Shown: piece after piece, positions 11,240 through 22,940 of the stretch | Numbering within the stretch: position 1 is the first letter of the stretch | How the letters are laid out: every line of letters begins with the position of its first letter | Source of the DNA: Wyeomyia smithii | Lineage: Eukaryota > Arthropoda > Insecta > Diptera > Culicidae | DNA: 64,000 bases | Direction: 5' to 3' | Assembly: GCF_029784165.1 (NCBI RefSeq) | Contig: NC_073696.1 | Coordinates: 107,996,665-108,060,664 of the forward strand | Program-made: the position numbers and the translations under genes | The notes under the pieces: model-generated | The model's database searches: none | What the model was told of the DNA's origin: nothing | The model's input: the letters and a program-made list of their open reading frames with translations, nothing else

Positions 11240-11480
11240 ACAGGGGGTGGACAAAATGATTGAGACAGGCAGAATTTTATCAAACTTTAAATAGTCACAA
11301 CTTCCCTGAAAAATGAATCAATTTTGATGAAACAGGATTCATTTTAATGGAAAACTATTCTAGTTTCCAAAATTTACTAGGGAATTTGACGGGACCAACG
11401 GACACCAGAAATATTCCGAATTTTAGGAGCGTGTGTCGAAATGTGCATTGTGGCAATGCTTATAACTTTTTCTGACATCT
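11240..11480 (+). repeat. Tc1-like dispersed repeat, copy 1
   Basis: Begins ACAGGGGGTGGACAAAATGA and continues TTGAGACAGGC, a pattern typical of Tc1-group terminal inverted repeats. It aligns over about 230 bases with a second copy at 18805-19060 through shared words TTTTGATGAAAC, GGAAAACTATxCT and GACCAACGGACA. No transposase frame and no opposite-strand end were found, so it is an end fragment or a MITE. Confidence 0.55.
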
Positions 11481-13390
11481 TGTTTCTTTTAGGTTTATAT
11501 GTTTACAATAGAATGTTGATTATGTTTACTAGAATTTATTCCAAGTTCATTGGTACCCAAAGGTTGAAAATCCGTCGAAAAACCATCGAGATATGAATTA
11601 ATTAAGTATGTTTTTGGCAGTTTTTTTTGCTGTTGGGTACATAGTACACGAAAAAGTTTTTGTTAGAAAAACTTTTTTTCTTTAAGAGTTTGCACTGTGA
11701 TTGGTTCTGAAGAGTTTTAGGCAACTAAATTGTCTATCTTAAAATCTTTATTTTAAAAAAATCTCAAAAAACCGATATTTTTAAAATTAATACAAAAATT
11801 GAGAAATTAATGGATGTCGCAAAAGTGGTTTTCTCTTTTTTTCACTACTTTCAATCTTTTAGATACACAAGTATCCTTTTTTAAAAACCTCATGTTCAAT
11901 GGGACGGACTCAGCGAGAATTGCTCAAAATAAGCCTTCTCAAAGAAAAAAACTTTTTTTTAACAAATACTTTTCCATAAATTGTGGCCAAAGTGAAGCGG
12001 TGTAGTCCCAGAAGTAAACAGTTCCGAATATGATTCAATGCTGTTTCGATCATGATACGAAATAGACCTTCGAATTTTAGCAATAATTTCATATTTAAAG
12101 CAAATATTTCACACAAGAAGTATTCCTACATTAAATGTATGTGTTATAGAAGCATTTCACTTAAAAATATATTGCATTTTGCGAATATTTGATTTCATTT
12201 TCACTGAAAATGAAACTGATGATAGTGATAAATATGTGAAACAACTTTCTGTTGAATAGTAAATCAATGGTAAATTTTCCTATGAATGTTGTTGCTTCTA
12301 GCCTTGTCAGGAGTGCGTATTGTCTTCAGTGACGAAACCGGACACACTTCCGAGCTGACAAGGAACGTGACGATTCATAGGAACGGTCAAAAAGCTATAA
12401 TCTTTCATATTTTTTCAGTTTGATCTATAGGGCAAAACCTGTGTCGAACAGTGTTGTGTTCTCTAGAAGAACCTTACATTCAAGGAGCACATTGCAAGTA
12501 TGAAATCAATGTGCAATAGGTTTATACAATGTTTATTTACTTTGGTCAATAACAATCCTAGATTTTGTCTCAAGAAAAAATTGTCTTTTCATGCAGTGTC
12601 TATTTAATAAAACTGCTGTGCAACTAGGAAGAAGATGGTTCAAGGGATTTAGGATAAATTTCTGAAAATGATGTCAAACAAAAGGGGATTTAGGATAAAT
12701 GTTTGAAAAGTGATGTCCTCTCCACTTTAGCACGATAGAAGTGCATATGCCACAAATTTAAAAACATGTCGAGATAACTTGCTTAGTTGGTAAGATCGTT
12801 TTCATGTTTGTGTAGTTTTTCATATTTTCCATGTTGGATTTACTTTATGTTAGGTTCTTACAGAAAAGTTAAAAAAAAAAAACAATTGATGAACCTCTCT
12901 CATTTTATTGCATAGAATGACATATAGGCTTAGAATCAATTCTTAAGAAGAGTTTAACAACTGTGGCCAGCGCTGTACAACTATGAGTTATATTTCAATT
13001 AGCACAGTAACAAATTTTATAATCAATATTGCTGCGGGTTTTACTGAACACACTTTGGGTTGATTTTATAATCAAGTGCAATAGTTAGTATACAAAGCGA
13101 GTAAAATAGAATGTGATCATCATTACTTTAATAAAATCATGAACCATGAATCCGATGTAACCATTATGAATCTGATGTAACCATGACTTCATGTAACCAA
13201 GTATAAGTATGTTACACCTCGACTGCGTTGCTTATTATTATTTATGGTTATGATCTCACTTTTATCTTGAAATAAGTCAGCTCTATTGACGTACATCTTT
13301 CCTCTATTGACATCTTATTTCATCAAATTGTATGATTCCTAAGACGTCGGCCAAGAAATTATAAGAGTGGCCTTATTTAGTCCAGAGATA
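11481..13390. other. gene-free AT-rich stretch
   Basis: Long AT-rich sequence with homopolymer runs and no open frame that resembles a known protein. Two short neighbouring phrases around 12650 and 12690 (GGGATTTAGGATAAAT) form a local direct repeat about 40 bases apart. Nothing else is supported. Confidence 0.4.
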
Positions 13391-13540
13391 GTCATAATGT
13401 AGAATTCAGCCGAAAGGAAGGGCATGTGGGAAAGCCTGAGAATAGAACCACGGATGGGCTGGTTCTACAAAGATTGGAATCCATGACCTCCATTTTGTCA
13501 AAACGGACTCTGTCACCTTGCGGTGTCGAAGTCCCCTAGT
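13391..13540 (-). repeat. tRNA-like dispersed repeat, copy B
   Basis: The minus strand shows a tRNA-like head (CGACACCGCAAGGTGACAGA) and a degraded B-box region (CATGGATTCCAATCTTTG). The body contains CCTTTCGGCTGAATTCTAC and matches the copy at 22775-22940. The homology continues left of 13391 into a phrase AATTATAAGAGTGG, which resembles the tandem-array unit beside copy A. The repeat unit is therefore probably larger than the tRNA-like part. Confidence 0.5.
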
Positions 13541-16500
13541 TTAGCTTGCCGAGTTTTCAATTGTTTAATTGTGTAGAATTCCTGAATATGTAACCATTCG
13601 CCATTTCAAGATGCTAAACCAAAAGGCACCATTTGAAATCAAATTTCATCCAAAGTTTTTTCTGCTATCGATGATATTTACCTTTCATACTGATTCGTTT
13701 GAAAAACGTCATCAGTATTGATTTGATTGAAAAAATCGAAAAGAGTATCTGTTTAAACTTTAACATCAGATGATATAAAAAGGAAATGCCGGTAAACCGG
13801 TGATTTTAGTGTGCTCCATATGTACCTATTAACTTCAACACGCGATGAAAGGGGAATAATAGTGATGTCTGTATTGCTGGCCGCCGTTCTGCAACATGCC
13901 ACACTATTACTAGCTACTAAAGACATCGGAGCAGAATAATAAATACCACCATCATCGTTGGCTCTGCCACAGAACTCGTGGTTCGTCGCTGGCACAAGCA
14001 CACCTGTGTGGTGCTAGTGACTGTATGCGCCGTGTTGCTTTCTGTAGGGTTCCTACGGGCACCGCAGCGATGGATGATTTGACAGAAACGTGCGATAATT
14101 AGAGTTTTATTTACCGTTCAATGGAGAAGAGGTAAAGTAAAAAGTATCGTCTACTTGCTGCCTCTGCACTAAAGAGCATGTGTTTAACGAAGTCTAATGA
14201 CTGTGACGGGGGTTTATGTTTTGTATGTGGTATGGTTAATAGCAACAGTAGGTGTTTTAATGATTTATGACTTGACATGCAAAAACGATCGCCAATGAAG
14301 AGTCGTTGTTTGGAATCGGAATTTCTCGGTTTTCTATTAATCATTGAAATCACACTTCCTAATGTTGGAAAACAACATTAAAAATTTACAAATGCTTCCA
14401 TATTATGGTACTTGCAGTAATTATTTGTACATGAACTAACAGCCGGTAGCTTGTAAAATCATCTCATTTGGCGCCAGCCACAGAAATGTTATTGTTGAAA
14501 CAGACGTGGAAGGGAAAACTAAAAATATGCAATGTTTAAACATAACATTTATGTTTATAGTTGCTCCGTGCTCAGCTGAAATAACAAAGTTTGAGAGATG
14601 TATTGAAGATTCAGTTGTCTTCATTTGATTCCGCAATCACTGCTGATTGGCTTTTAATGTCCGAACATGTTTACACCGGTTGTTGATGAATTCATCAATG
14701 TCATCAACTTTAACTGAATTGAACGATCGCAGTCGGAACATTACTGTACACAACTTGAAATACCCGGTAGAGCAAATGGACCTAAACGAACCGTATGAGT
14801 AACAAACAGATCAGGTGGGAGGTCAGTTGCGAGTCTCGCCTGCACTTCTTTCACAGCGGGCGTAATTGCCGTCGTGCTTGTCGTCGTTGTTGCCTGTTCT
14901 CTGGCAGTCAATAAAGCGAAATTTGAATTTCAATTCTTTTGGCCATGGGGCTCTCTTTCTAGACAGACTGTCTCAGCATTCGCGATCACCGTGCTAGAAA
15001 CACTGGAACAATGATCCACGTTACCGTCGAATTTCAAATCTCCACCAACACAAAACTACACGGTTTTTCTGCGATTGCACACACGATCTCACCGATCGGC
15101 ATGATTTGCCGTTAGAAGAAAAAAACAAACGCGCAAACCGTTCGTTACCCAACTAGAGGCAACGAAAAATCAAAGCAAAATATAGCGCATACGTTTATTT
15201 TTAGCGGCCCTGAGATCTGTTTTGCTTTGTAATTTTCACTGCTTTTTCCTTTACTCTCACTGTCGGCACGAAACAAATTTTTGCTGCCCTCGGATAGCAT
15301 TTCACTGCGAAAATTTTTCGTCGTCTCACGTCATCGCGCTATTTTGCAGTATTACAGTGATCGCAAACGATCACATTTGCTTAAGCGCACTGCGTATAAG
15401 CCCTGCTCAAGTGTTGTCGCGATCCGTTTAACCAACTCGATTTGCCTCGGCACAAATACGTTCGCACGAAACCAATGACTTCTTGTGGATGGAGACAGGT
15501 CATCGGAAGGATGATGTCAATGAACAGGGAATCCTCGTGACTCAACCTTTGCTTGATACACAGTGAAAAAAAAAACAAAGCACCCGCCGCGCAACTTACA
15601 AACTTGACCGTGGGTTACTATCTCGATCGTTTCGCGTTCTCAAGTCGACTGTCGATTCGTGCAAGTAAATAATCGCATTTCGTTCGGCACCGAGGCGCGA
15701 AGTTCATTTCTACCACACGCGAGAACCAAACATCGCGCGTCACCGCTCTGAACAGTGCGATAACCGCGGAAAATGGTCATAAGTTGGTCGATTATAAAGT
15801 TTCTGATTGGACGATTGGCTAGTTTGACGCATACCATTCAAAGATTATACGATTTTACCGATTTCAAAATTTCACGACTTATCGATTCATCGATTCTAAA
15901 ACCAAATGAAGCCAACGATTCCACGATTAAAGATTCCACTGTTCTTTGCGGTGAAAAGGAATGGTTTCATTGAGAGAAAGAGTGTCGTTAACATGAAAAC
16001 TGATGCAGGAACAAGCCATGAAGCATGAAAACTTGCTCTCGTAGTAGATCGGAGCCACAGTTTAGACCGAAAATGACTCACAACAATCAACGCCGATATA
16101 CCGTTTCGGTATAATCGTTAGCTCTGTAAACTCTCTTGTTTGAATTCTGTATTTACTTTCTACTTCGGTACTAGTCTGTGAAACGGCGAGAGTTGATCGG
16201 TTTTCTTCTTTCATCCAGTAGTAGACAGTTTGTGATTCACCTGTTGTGGTGGGTGGGAGGAAGCTCTGTGCGATATTTCTTTCTTTTGTGTTTGTGTACC
16301 ACTGAGAATAAGACCAGTTGACATCGTAGCGTATTTATGAGCGGTTCTTTGTATTTATAACTTGTTTAAGAACATTTTGGTTTTCATTATTACCATCACA
16401 ATGATCTGTAACAATTTATTTATTATTGTGAACGGTAATAATTTTAGTTTTAAGGGCTGATTTAAAGCCTCTTTCAAAATTTGCAATTTGTCGGCAATCA

Positions 16501-18240
16501 ACACACAGATAGAAACAATATGTTCAAATTTTCATGCTAGTTTAGTTTTAACAAATTGTGTATTAAGTAAAAGAGCCTAGTAAAAATGTCCTACAAAAAA
16601 ATTTCCAAACTTTTCAGTTTTTTAACGAATTTCAAAAAAAAATTTAGATAACAATTATTTTTTTCACAAACATTCATTGTTTTTCATTATGCAGCATGGG
16701 ATGAACAGTCTTCGGCCAGACACAAAAATTTGTGTCTGTCCGATTGCACCAACCTTAATTAGAACGATTGTTAAGATGAAGTGAGTTTTTATAACACGTT
16801 ACTCAACAAAGTATATAAAAAAATTCAAATGAGTTATAAAACCCAACATATTTTTTTTTAACTTTGAAACCCATTGAACCCCCCTGCCCATCCTACCTAA
16901 TATAAGTTTGTTTGACCTTCTGGAAGATAGTCCAAAACTTGAGCACTTACGAGTTTACTCTAAACTTTAATAGAATTTGAAACTTAAGTCGGAAGGGCAT
17001 TAGTAATCGAAAACTCGGACATCCAAACTGCCGCACGATTCAGCATGAGTTTTGCAATGTCAGCTGCTCATTTTCGTTCTCCTTGTGTGCTAACGGCCGA
17101 AAGAATTCTATGGACTCCACTGTGACTAGATTAGATACAATTATCACATTATGATGAGAATAGATAAAATTATCATATTAACGTAGCACTATCTTGCTTG
17201 GGAGAAACGAACCGAGAGGATGGCATTAAGAAAACAAATGAGACTATGCTCCTCTATACTCATATTATTGTAGAGAAATTGATTTTTAAACCTGTATTGT
17301 GTTGTATTACAACTAGGCCTTTTAACAAGTAATCAACTGAAACCAATAATTGTTGTGTCGTTTTCTAACTGTAGTATGGTTTAGAGAACAACCAAGAAAA
17401 AAGACAAGTAACGCATTTGTTTGCTTTTAATTAAAAATTATCACACATGAAGTAGTAATGGCAATGGTTTCATGTGGTAAGATCGAGAACGCAGTAACAC
17501 GTTTGCTATAAATAATTTTTGTGTAAACATTTTAATGGAGGGAATTTTACCTCCTAAAACGGTCAATTGTGTCATATCCGTCATACCATATGCTATCCGT
17601 TATTTTACCAGCTGGTAATGAGATGAGTTAGGGCTGTTTGTACCAGATTCGTTAAGCGTCAGTATTAGTTTCTTCTACCATGTAATATAAGAGGCTCTTC
17701 ACGATTTTAGTTGAAAATAGATTTTTAGAACAGATTTGCTAACATTTCGTATTTGTTAAGGGATTGAAAGTGTTAAACGGATAATCAAAAATAACAATAT
17801 CCGCTATATGTCATATCAATAATATTGGATATAGAAATATTTTCCAAGGATAATGTTGACGACAAATAAATAATCCATCATCAATGGCTTCAACAAGACT
17901 CAAAATATTGTAGTCTTTTAGCAATCGTAATATCGATAATGTCTTTTACCTTGTTTGATACTTTTCTTGAAGCTTAGTGAAAGAGCCAAGAAAAACTTTA
18001 ATCCTTTTTAGTCAGTTTCCAAATGATGCATTTGGTACATTTATCAAATAAAAGCTCTTTAGTTGCTTAATAAAATACTACTCTCGGGTTCTAGACCTTT
18101 TTCTGTAGAGAAAACAGCACCCCAAAAATCGCCAAGTCTTTTCTAAAAAAATTTATTTTTTTCGTCATGTAAATTTATTTTTAACGTTTGTCACCTTGCG
18201 CTCGAAGTTTTTTTTTAGTAGTAATCTAAATTTTCAGTAA
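13541..18240. other. 4.7-kb gene-free stretch
   Basis: No gene, RNA gene or clear mobile element is seen. The part from 14800 to 15800 is somewhat GC-richer, but its open frames (each under 85 codons) carry no motif. Two small perfect palindromes occur: TATACCG-TTT-CGGTATA at 16097-16113 and a 10-bp-arm palindrome at 16717-16738. The rest is AT-rich filler. Confidence 0.4.
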
Positions 18241-18804
18241 CCTTATCAAGTCTAATCCGAGTTCTTGCAGTTTTAGTGATTTTGACGGCACTTTGGAAAA
18301 AAAAATCTGATTTGACTCGCATTTGCAATAACTGTAAATAATTCGCTGAGTCAATTTGGAAGCATTTCAGGAAGTATACTTATAATCTTGCTACCACTGA
18401 ATGGGTTTTGAACGCCAATGTCTTGATTAATAGGTAGAGTATTATGTACAGTATTGTTGGGTTTTGATATCCATCACATTGCAGCGTGTTTGCAATGCAT
18501 TAAATCACAGTTTTAATTTAAAAAAAATGATAACCTCACTTTGTGAAGTTTATTTCATATCAATGTTGCTCCTTTACAATCCCTTTTTTACATTATATCA
18601 TTCGCTCAGTTTTCTTACCTCGCCTTTTCTCATTTCATATTATTCTCTTAGTTTCGCGAGACGCAGAGATATTTTATTCTGTATAGGGCACACGAAAAAG
18701 TTCAAACCTTAATCAACGAATGTGTTCTCTCAAAACGCACAATAATTGCTCCTCAAAAATCTCACATTAAATGAGTCATATCCAACACACAATCATTATA
18801 CAGG

Positions 18805-19060
18805 TTTTTACAGGGGGTAGACAAAATGATTGAGACAGGCAAAAATTTGTCACTTTTCAAATGGCCAGAACTTCACGAACAAAAAATCATTTTGATGAAA
18901 CCTGTTTTTTTTTTACTGGAAAACTATCCTTGTTCATTAGTGTAAACTGGGAATCGACCGTATTATTGACATCGGGATTTTTCGGCTAAGCGGTCTTGTT
19001 TACTAGTATTAATTAAAAACTAACGTGACCAACGGACATCGAAAATATTCTGGATTTAAG
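18805..19060 (+). repeat. Tc1-like dispersed repeat, copy 2
   Basis: Second copy of the repeat described at 11240-11480. It starts CAGGGGGTAGACAAAATGAT, in the same orientation, and carries an extra short segment before GTGACCAACGGACATC. Flanking phrases at 18270 (ATTTTGACGGCACTTTGG) and 19205 (ATTTTGACGGTATTTG) are similar to each other, so related sequence extends beyond these borders. Confidence 0.55.
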
Positions 19061-20943
19061 GATTGTGCAAAAAAAACAAAACTTCAAGAAACGTTTTACC
19101 CCAAATGGCGTATCTTCTGTTAAGATAGGTGGTTCTCATAAGGTAGAGTGATTATCAAAATTTTCAGCAAAATCTATCAAGCCTAGCCGAAAATATTGTA
19201 ATTTCAGTAATTTTGACGGTATTTGAAAAAAAAAAAACGCTGAAGGTTTCAGCCTAATCGGCGAACATGAAAACAATATTCCACAGAAAGGTGGTTGCGT
19301 TTCTTGCGAACTGGCAATCTGCCGTTCAAAGCATAGTTTTCCCAGCGTGCATTAGATTTGTGTAGAACATGGGACTACTATGATTTGAACGGCAGCAACA
19401 TACTCTCTTCCCCCATTCTGGCTGGTGGTGATTCTGCCCCTACGGTTGAACGGTTGAAGCTGTTTTTATCTAAAGTCAATCTATTCAGTGTCTACTGTGG
19501 CAGAATTTAAACGAAAATTTCAGAATAATCCCAACTAACAGTGCATCTGGTAGTATTACCTGTTTCCAGCGGCCAATTCAGTCTATCTAGTTTCCTCGAT
19601 GTAGCGCATCGTCAAGTTATGTTGCTTGCCGTTTTACTAGACATTTCAAGGTCATCAATTTTGACGGATGTGAATTTTACACATCCTAATTCTTTTCAAT
19701 ATTGTTTTAATCATATAAGTATAAGTATTAACTTATACACAACATGATTCGATACTATGTCCTGAAAATAACAGAAGAGTTGTGTGCATTGTTGCATTGT
19801 TATATTCAAAGAAGGCCAATCCCTTTTATCCAACACTAATAATATAATATAATTGTCGGAACCGGGATAATATTAACAGGCTGTAAATCAATTTCAGCTG
19901 CCATTTTAAATCGTTGCAGGGCTACTACTTTTTTCCAGAGTTTTACACTAATGAATAATGTGGGATAAAAGTTTAAAACGAAGATAGTCTTTCGTAATAT
20001 TAGGTTGAAACAACCTAGTGGCAATCCACTAGTAAACTTATTGGTTTGAGCAGAAGCAGGCTCTTATATAGCCCAAAGAGTGTATTACCGTTAATACATG
20101 TGTACACAGCATTAGAGAGTGCATTACTCAATAAACCAGGTTACTAGGTATGTATATAATTCTGTCAACCGTGCTAAGGGAAGTGAGCATCAAGCGACCA
20201 ATCAGTGGTCAAAATCTGTGCTTCGACCAGGTTTGACAATTTTGAATAGTATTATAGTTGGAATAATCAAATTACAATTTTCTGCATATATAATTTTCCA
20301 ATCGCTTGCTGCAAGAACAAAAAAAATCCATTAAAAACAAACCGACTTATTAGCTTTTGTAATAGGACATATTTTCCTCTTATTCCGTTTTTAGATTTTC
20401 CTTTTACAACCCTATGTAGCCGAACTTCCTGAGTGACGTAGTCTAACGACAAAAAAAACTCTTTCATATAACTTTTGAGGGTGGCATTGAAACAAATAAT
20501 TAAGTTGTCAAACATTTGTGATTATTTGGGCCCAATGATAGAAATTCTCTTGAGGCAATTGTTGGCGATTGGCGATTGGCGATCGAGGATCACTTGTTTA
20601 GATTTTTATTCGATTGATTTCGTCCCGCAAAATTGCAAAATGCCGCTTAATATCGATGAAAGTAAAACTCATTTTAAACGTGTTTATGGATATTGTCCAC
20701 AATCATTCGAACCACGATTGCTTGAGTGCACGAGCAATCTAGACGGCGGAAAACGTCGACGATATGAATGTATGAAATTAGTCTATTGCATTAATTAATC
20801 AGCAGATTGTATGAATAATCATGAAGATATAACCATTCAACAGTTCATTGAGCTCTAATTCAATCAAAGTTCGCTTCAGTAGCTTTATGGGTAGTACAAA
20901 CATCAAAAATCGAGGTGAGTGTCTTTTAGCATTTCTCTCATGA
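19061..20943. other. gene-free stretch
   Basis: No supported gene. Open frames at 19541-19747 and 20475-20798 have no recognisable features. A 7-bp unit TTGGCGA repeats three times at about 20562-20582. Confidence 0.35.
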
Positions 20944-22276
20944 AATAACATTGATATTCTCAATAAAGGAAATAAACCGACGTTCACAAATGCTGTTAGA
21001 CAAGAAGTCTTAGACCTGACCTTGTGTAGTTCAGCAATTTCAGAGAAAATTCAGAACTGGCATGTGTCGGACGAAGCTTCTATGTCTGACCATAGACACA
21101 TTTGTTTCGAGTGGGAGGGTGGTTCATTGAACCAGGTCGCGTATATAGATCCGAGGAAAACCAACTGGAATCAATATGCGCAGGAACTTACATCGAAAAA
21201 CATGTCTACAAAAATTAGATCTATTCAGCAACTTGAGTCAACCTCAAAAGCAGTATGCGAAACGATAATCTCCGCCTACAACAATAACTGTCCTACAAAA
21301 AATGTCACTGCCACCAAGAATGTTCCCTGGTGGAATGACAGAATCGAGCAGCTTCGTAAAACAGAGAAAAAATCTCGTCGGATTGGACTCCGTATAGAAG
21401 AGCCCTAACCGAATACAACATTGAACTAAGGAGATTCAAGCGAAAATACTGGGTTCACACTTTCGAGAGTATTAAATACTTCACAATTGTAGCAAGACTT
21501 CATAGGACGCTCGCAAAAGACCACTCGAACGGGCTAGGAAACCTTAGAAAGGATAACGGCTCGTACGCAAAAACACCTTCTGAAGCTTCAGGCTTAATGA
21601 TGGAAACTCATTTTCCGGGTTGCACTTCTGGAAACTGTGAAACCAACCCAGCCTGCGACAAAAGATGTTCTCGAGTGATCACTCCAAGGTCTGACAGAAC
21701 AAAAGAGGTTGTGAAGAGAGTTGCTGAATAGGTTTTCACAAGGGCCAGAGTGGAAAACGCGGTGAGATCCTTCCAACCTTATAAATCCGCAGGTGCAGAT
21801 GGGATTCTACCTGCCATGATTCAAAATGGAGAATCAGCACTAATCCCATCTCTTATGGAGATTTTCAAGGCATGTCTAATACTTCACCTCATACCTTCCG
21901 CATGGAGATTAGTAAAGGTAGTCTTCATACCAAAAACAGGTAAACGCGACAAGTCACTCCCAAAAACATTCAGACCCATCAGTTTATCATCAATTCTGCT
22001 GATAACGATGGAGAAGGTTATATACGAATACCTAAAATCTGAAAGCATGACTATCTGAGTTGCAGTTAGCTTTTTTTTTTCTCTGTGTGGACTCATCACT
22101 GCAACCAGAGACATTTTGATCTATTGTGATATTGCCCAGGTGTTTTCTGTACTCCGCACTTCATATTATTGGCAGTATCACTATTGAAGTGAATGATACG
22201 CTTTTTTTTTATTTATATCCGTGCTTGTGTGTGAGAGTTTACCCTCACATTTCAAGCTTACTGCTCTACTATACCG

Positions 22277-22755
22277 AGCCTCTTTTCTATCCTACCAATA
22301 TCGCCAAATTACAATTGCCCGAACTGAGGCTACACCTAACGTTCCTCTCTGACCAGGTTTATTCTAAGAGGGACTTATTATGTCAAGAGAAACGAGTCTT
22401 ATCGAAACCTCGTTCCTCGTGCCAATGTCGCCAATTACAATTCCCTGTAGAGGGTAAATATTTCTGAAATCAGTTTTATTATAAGAAGGACTTATTTTGT
22501 CAAGAGGAAGGAGTCTTATCGAACCTCGTTCCTCCTACCAACACCGCGCCACAATCACAATTCCCTGAAGAGGCACTCAATGCTTCACCTCTGGTCAAGT
22601 TTATTATAAGTAGGACTTATATTTTTGTCAAGAGAAAGGAGTCGTATCGAAACCTCGTTCCTCCAGCCAAGACCGCGTAATAATTACAATTCCCTGAAGA
22701 GAACTATTATACGTTACTCAGAACAGTTTTATTATAAGAGGGACTTTTTTGTTAG
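22277..22755 (+). repeat. tandem array, about 117-128 bp unit
   Basis: The phrase TTTATTxTAAGxxGGACTTA begins at 22358, 22475, 22600 and 22728, giving periods of 117, 125 and 128 bases. Each unit also carries GTCAAGAG(A/G)AA(C/G)GAGTC, CGAA(A)CCTCGTTCCTC and ACAATTCCCTG(A/T)AGAG. The first and last units are partial, giving roughly four copies. No coding frame runs through it. Confidence 0.8.
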
Positions 22756-22774
22756 GATGAAAGTCAGCAAGGTT

Positions 22775-22940
22775 ACTATAGAGAATTCAGCTTGAAGGAA
22801 GGGTATGTAGTAGAGAGCCTGAGAATTAACCCATGTTAAAGTCCTTTGACAACCAAATGACCTGATTATACTAAGATTCGAACCCACGACCACTCGCTTA
22901 TCAAAGCGGACTCTGTAACCTTGCGGCTACGAAGCTCTCT
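22775..22940 (-). repeat. tRNA-like dispersed repeat, copy A
   Basis: The best preserved of three copies. On the minus strand the head reads GTAGCCGCAAGGTTACAGAG, then GCGAGTGGTCGTGGGTTCGAATCTTAG split over the B-box region (GGGTTCGAATC at about 22873-22883). This is a tRNA-like promoter layout. The body then continues to GAATTCTC near 22780. It is best read as a SINE-like tRNA-derived segment and not a functional tRNA, because the 3' half of a tRNA is absent. Confidence 0.55.

Noticed and set aside
20475..20798. 107-codon frame as a possible gene or endogenous viral fragment
   Set aside because: No viral or cellular motif is visible and codon context is poor; kept as gene-free.
22277..22755. 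CRISPR-like array
   Set aside because: The units are contiguous tandem repeats of about 120 bases without short repeats and unique spacers, and the context is eukaryotic.
22860..22940. possible minus-strand tRNA gene
   Set aside because: The sequence after the B box does not pair with the 5' end, and two diverged copies elsewhere show a dispersed repeat.
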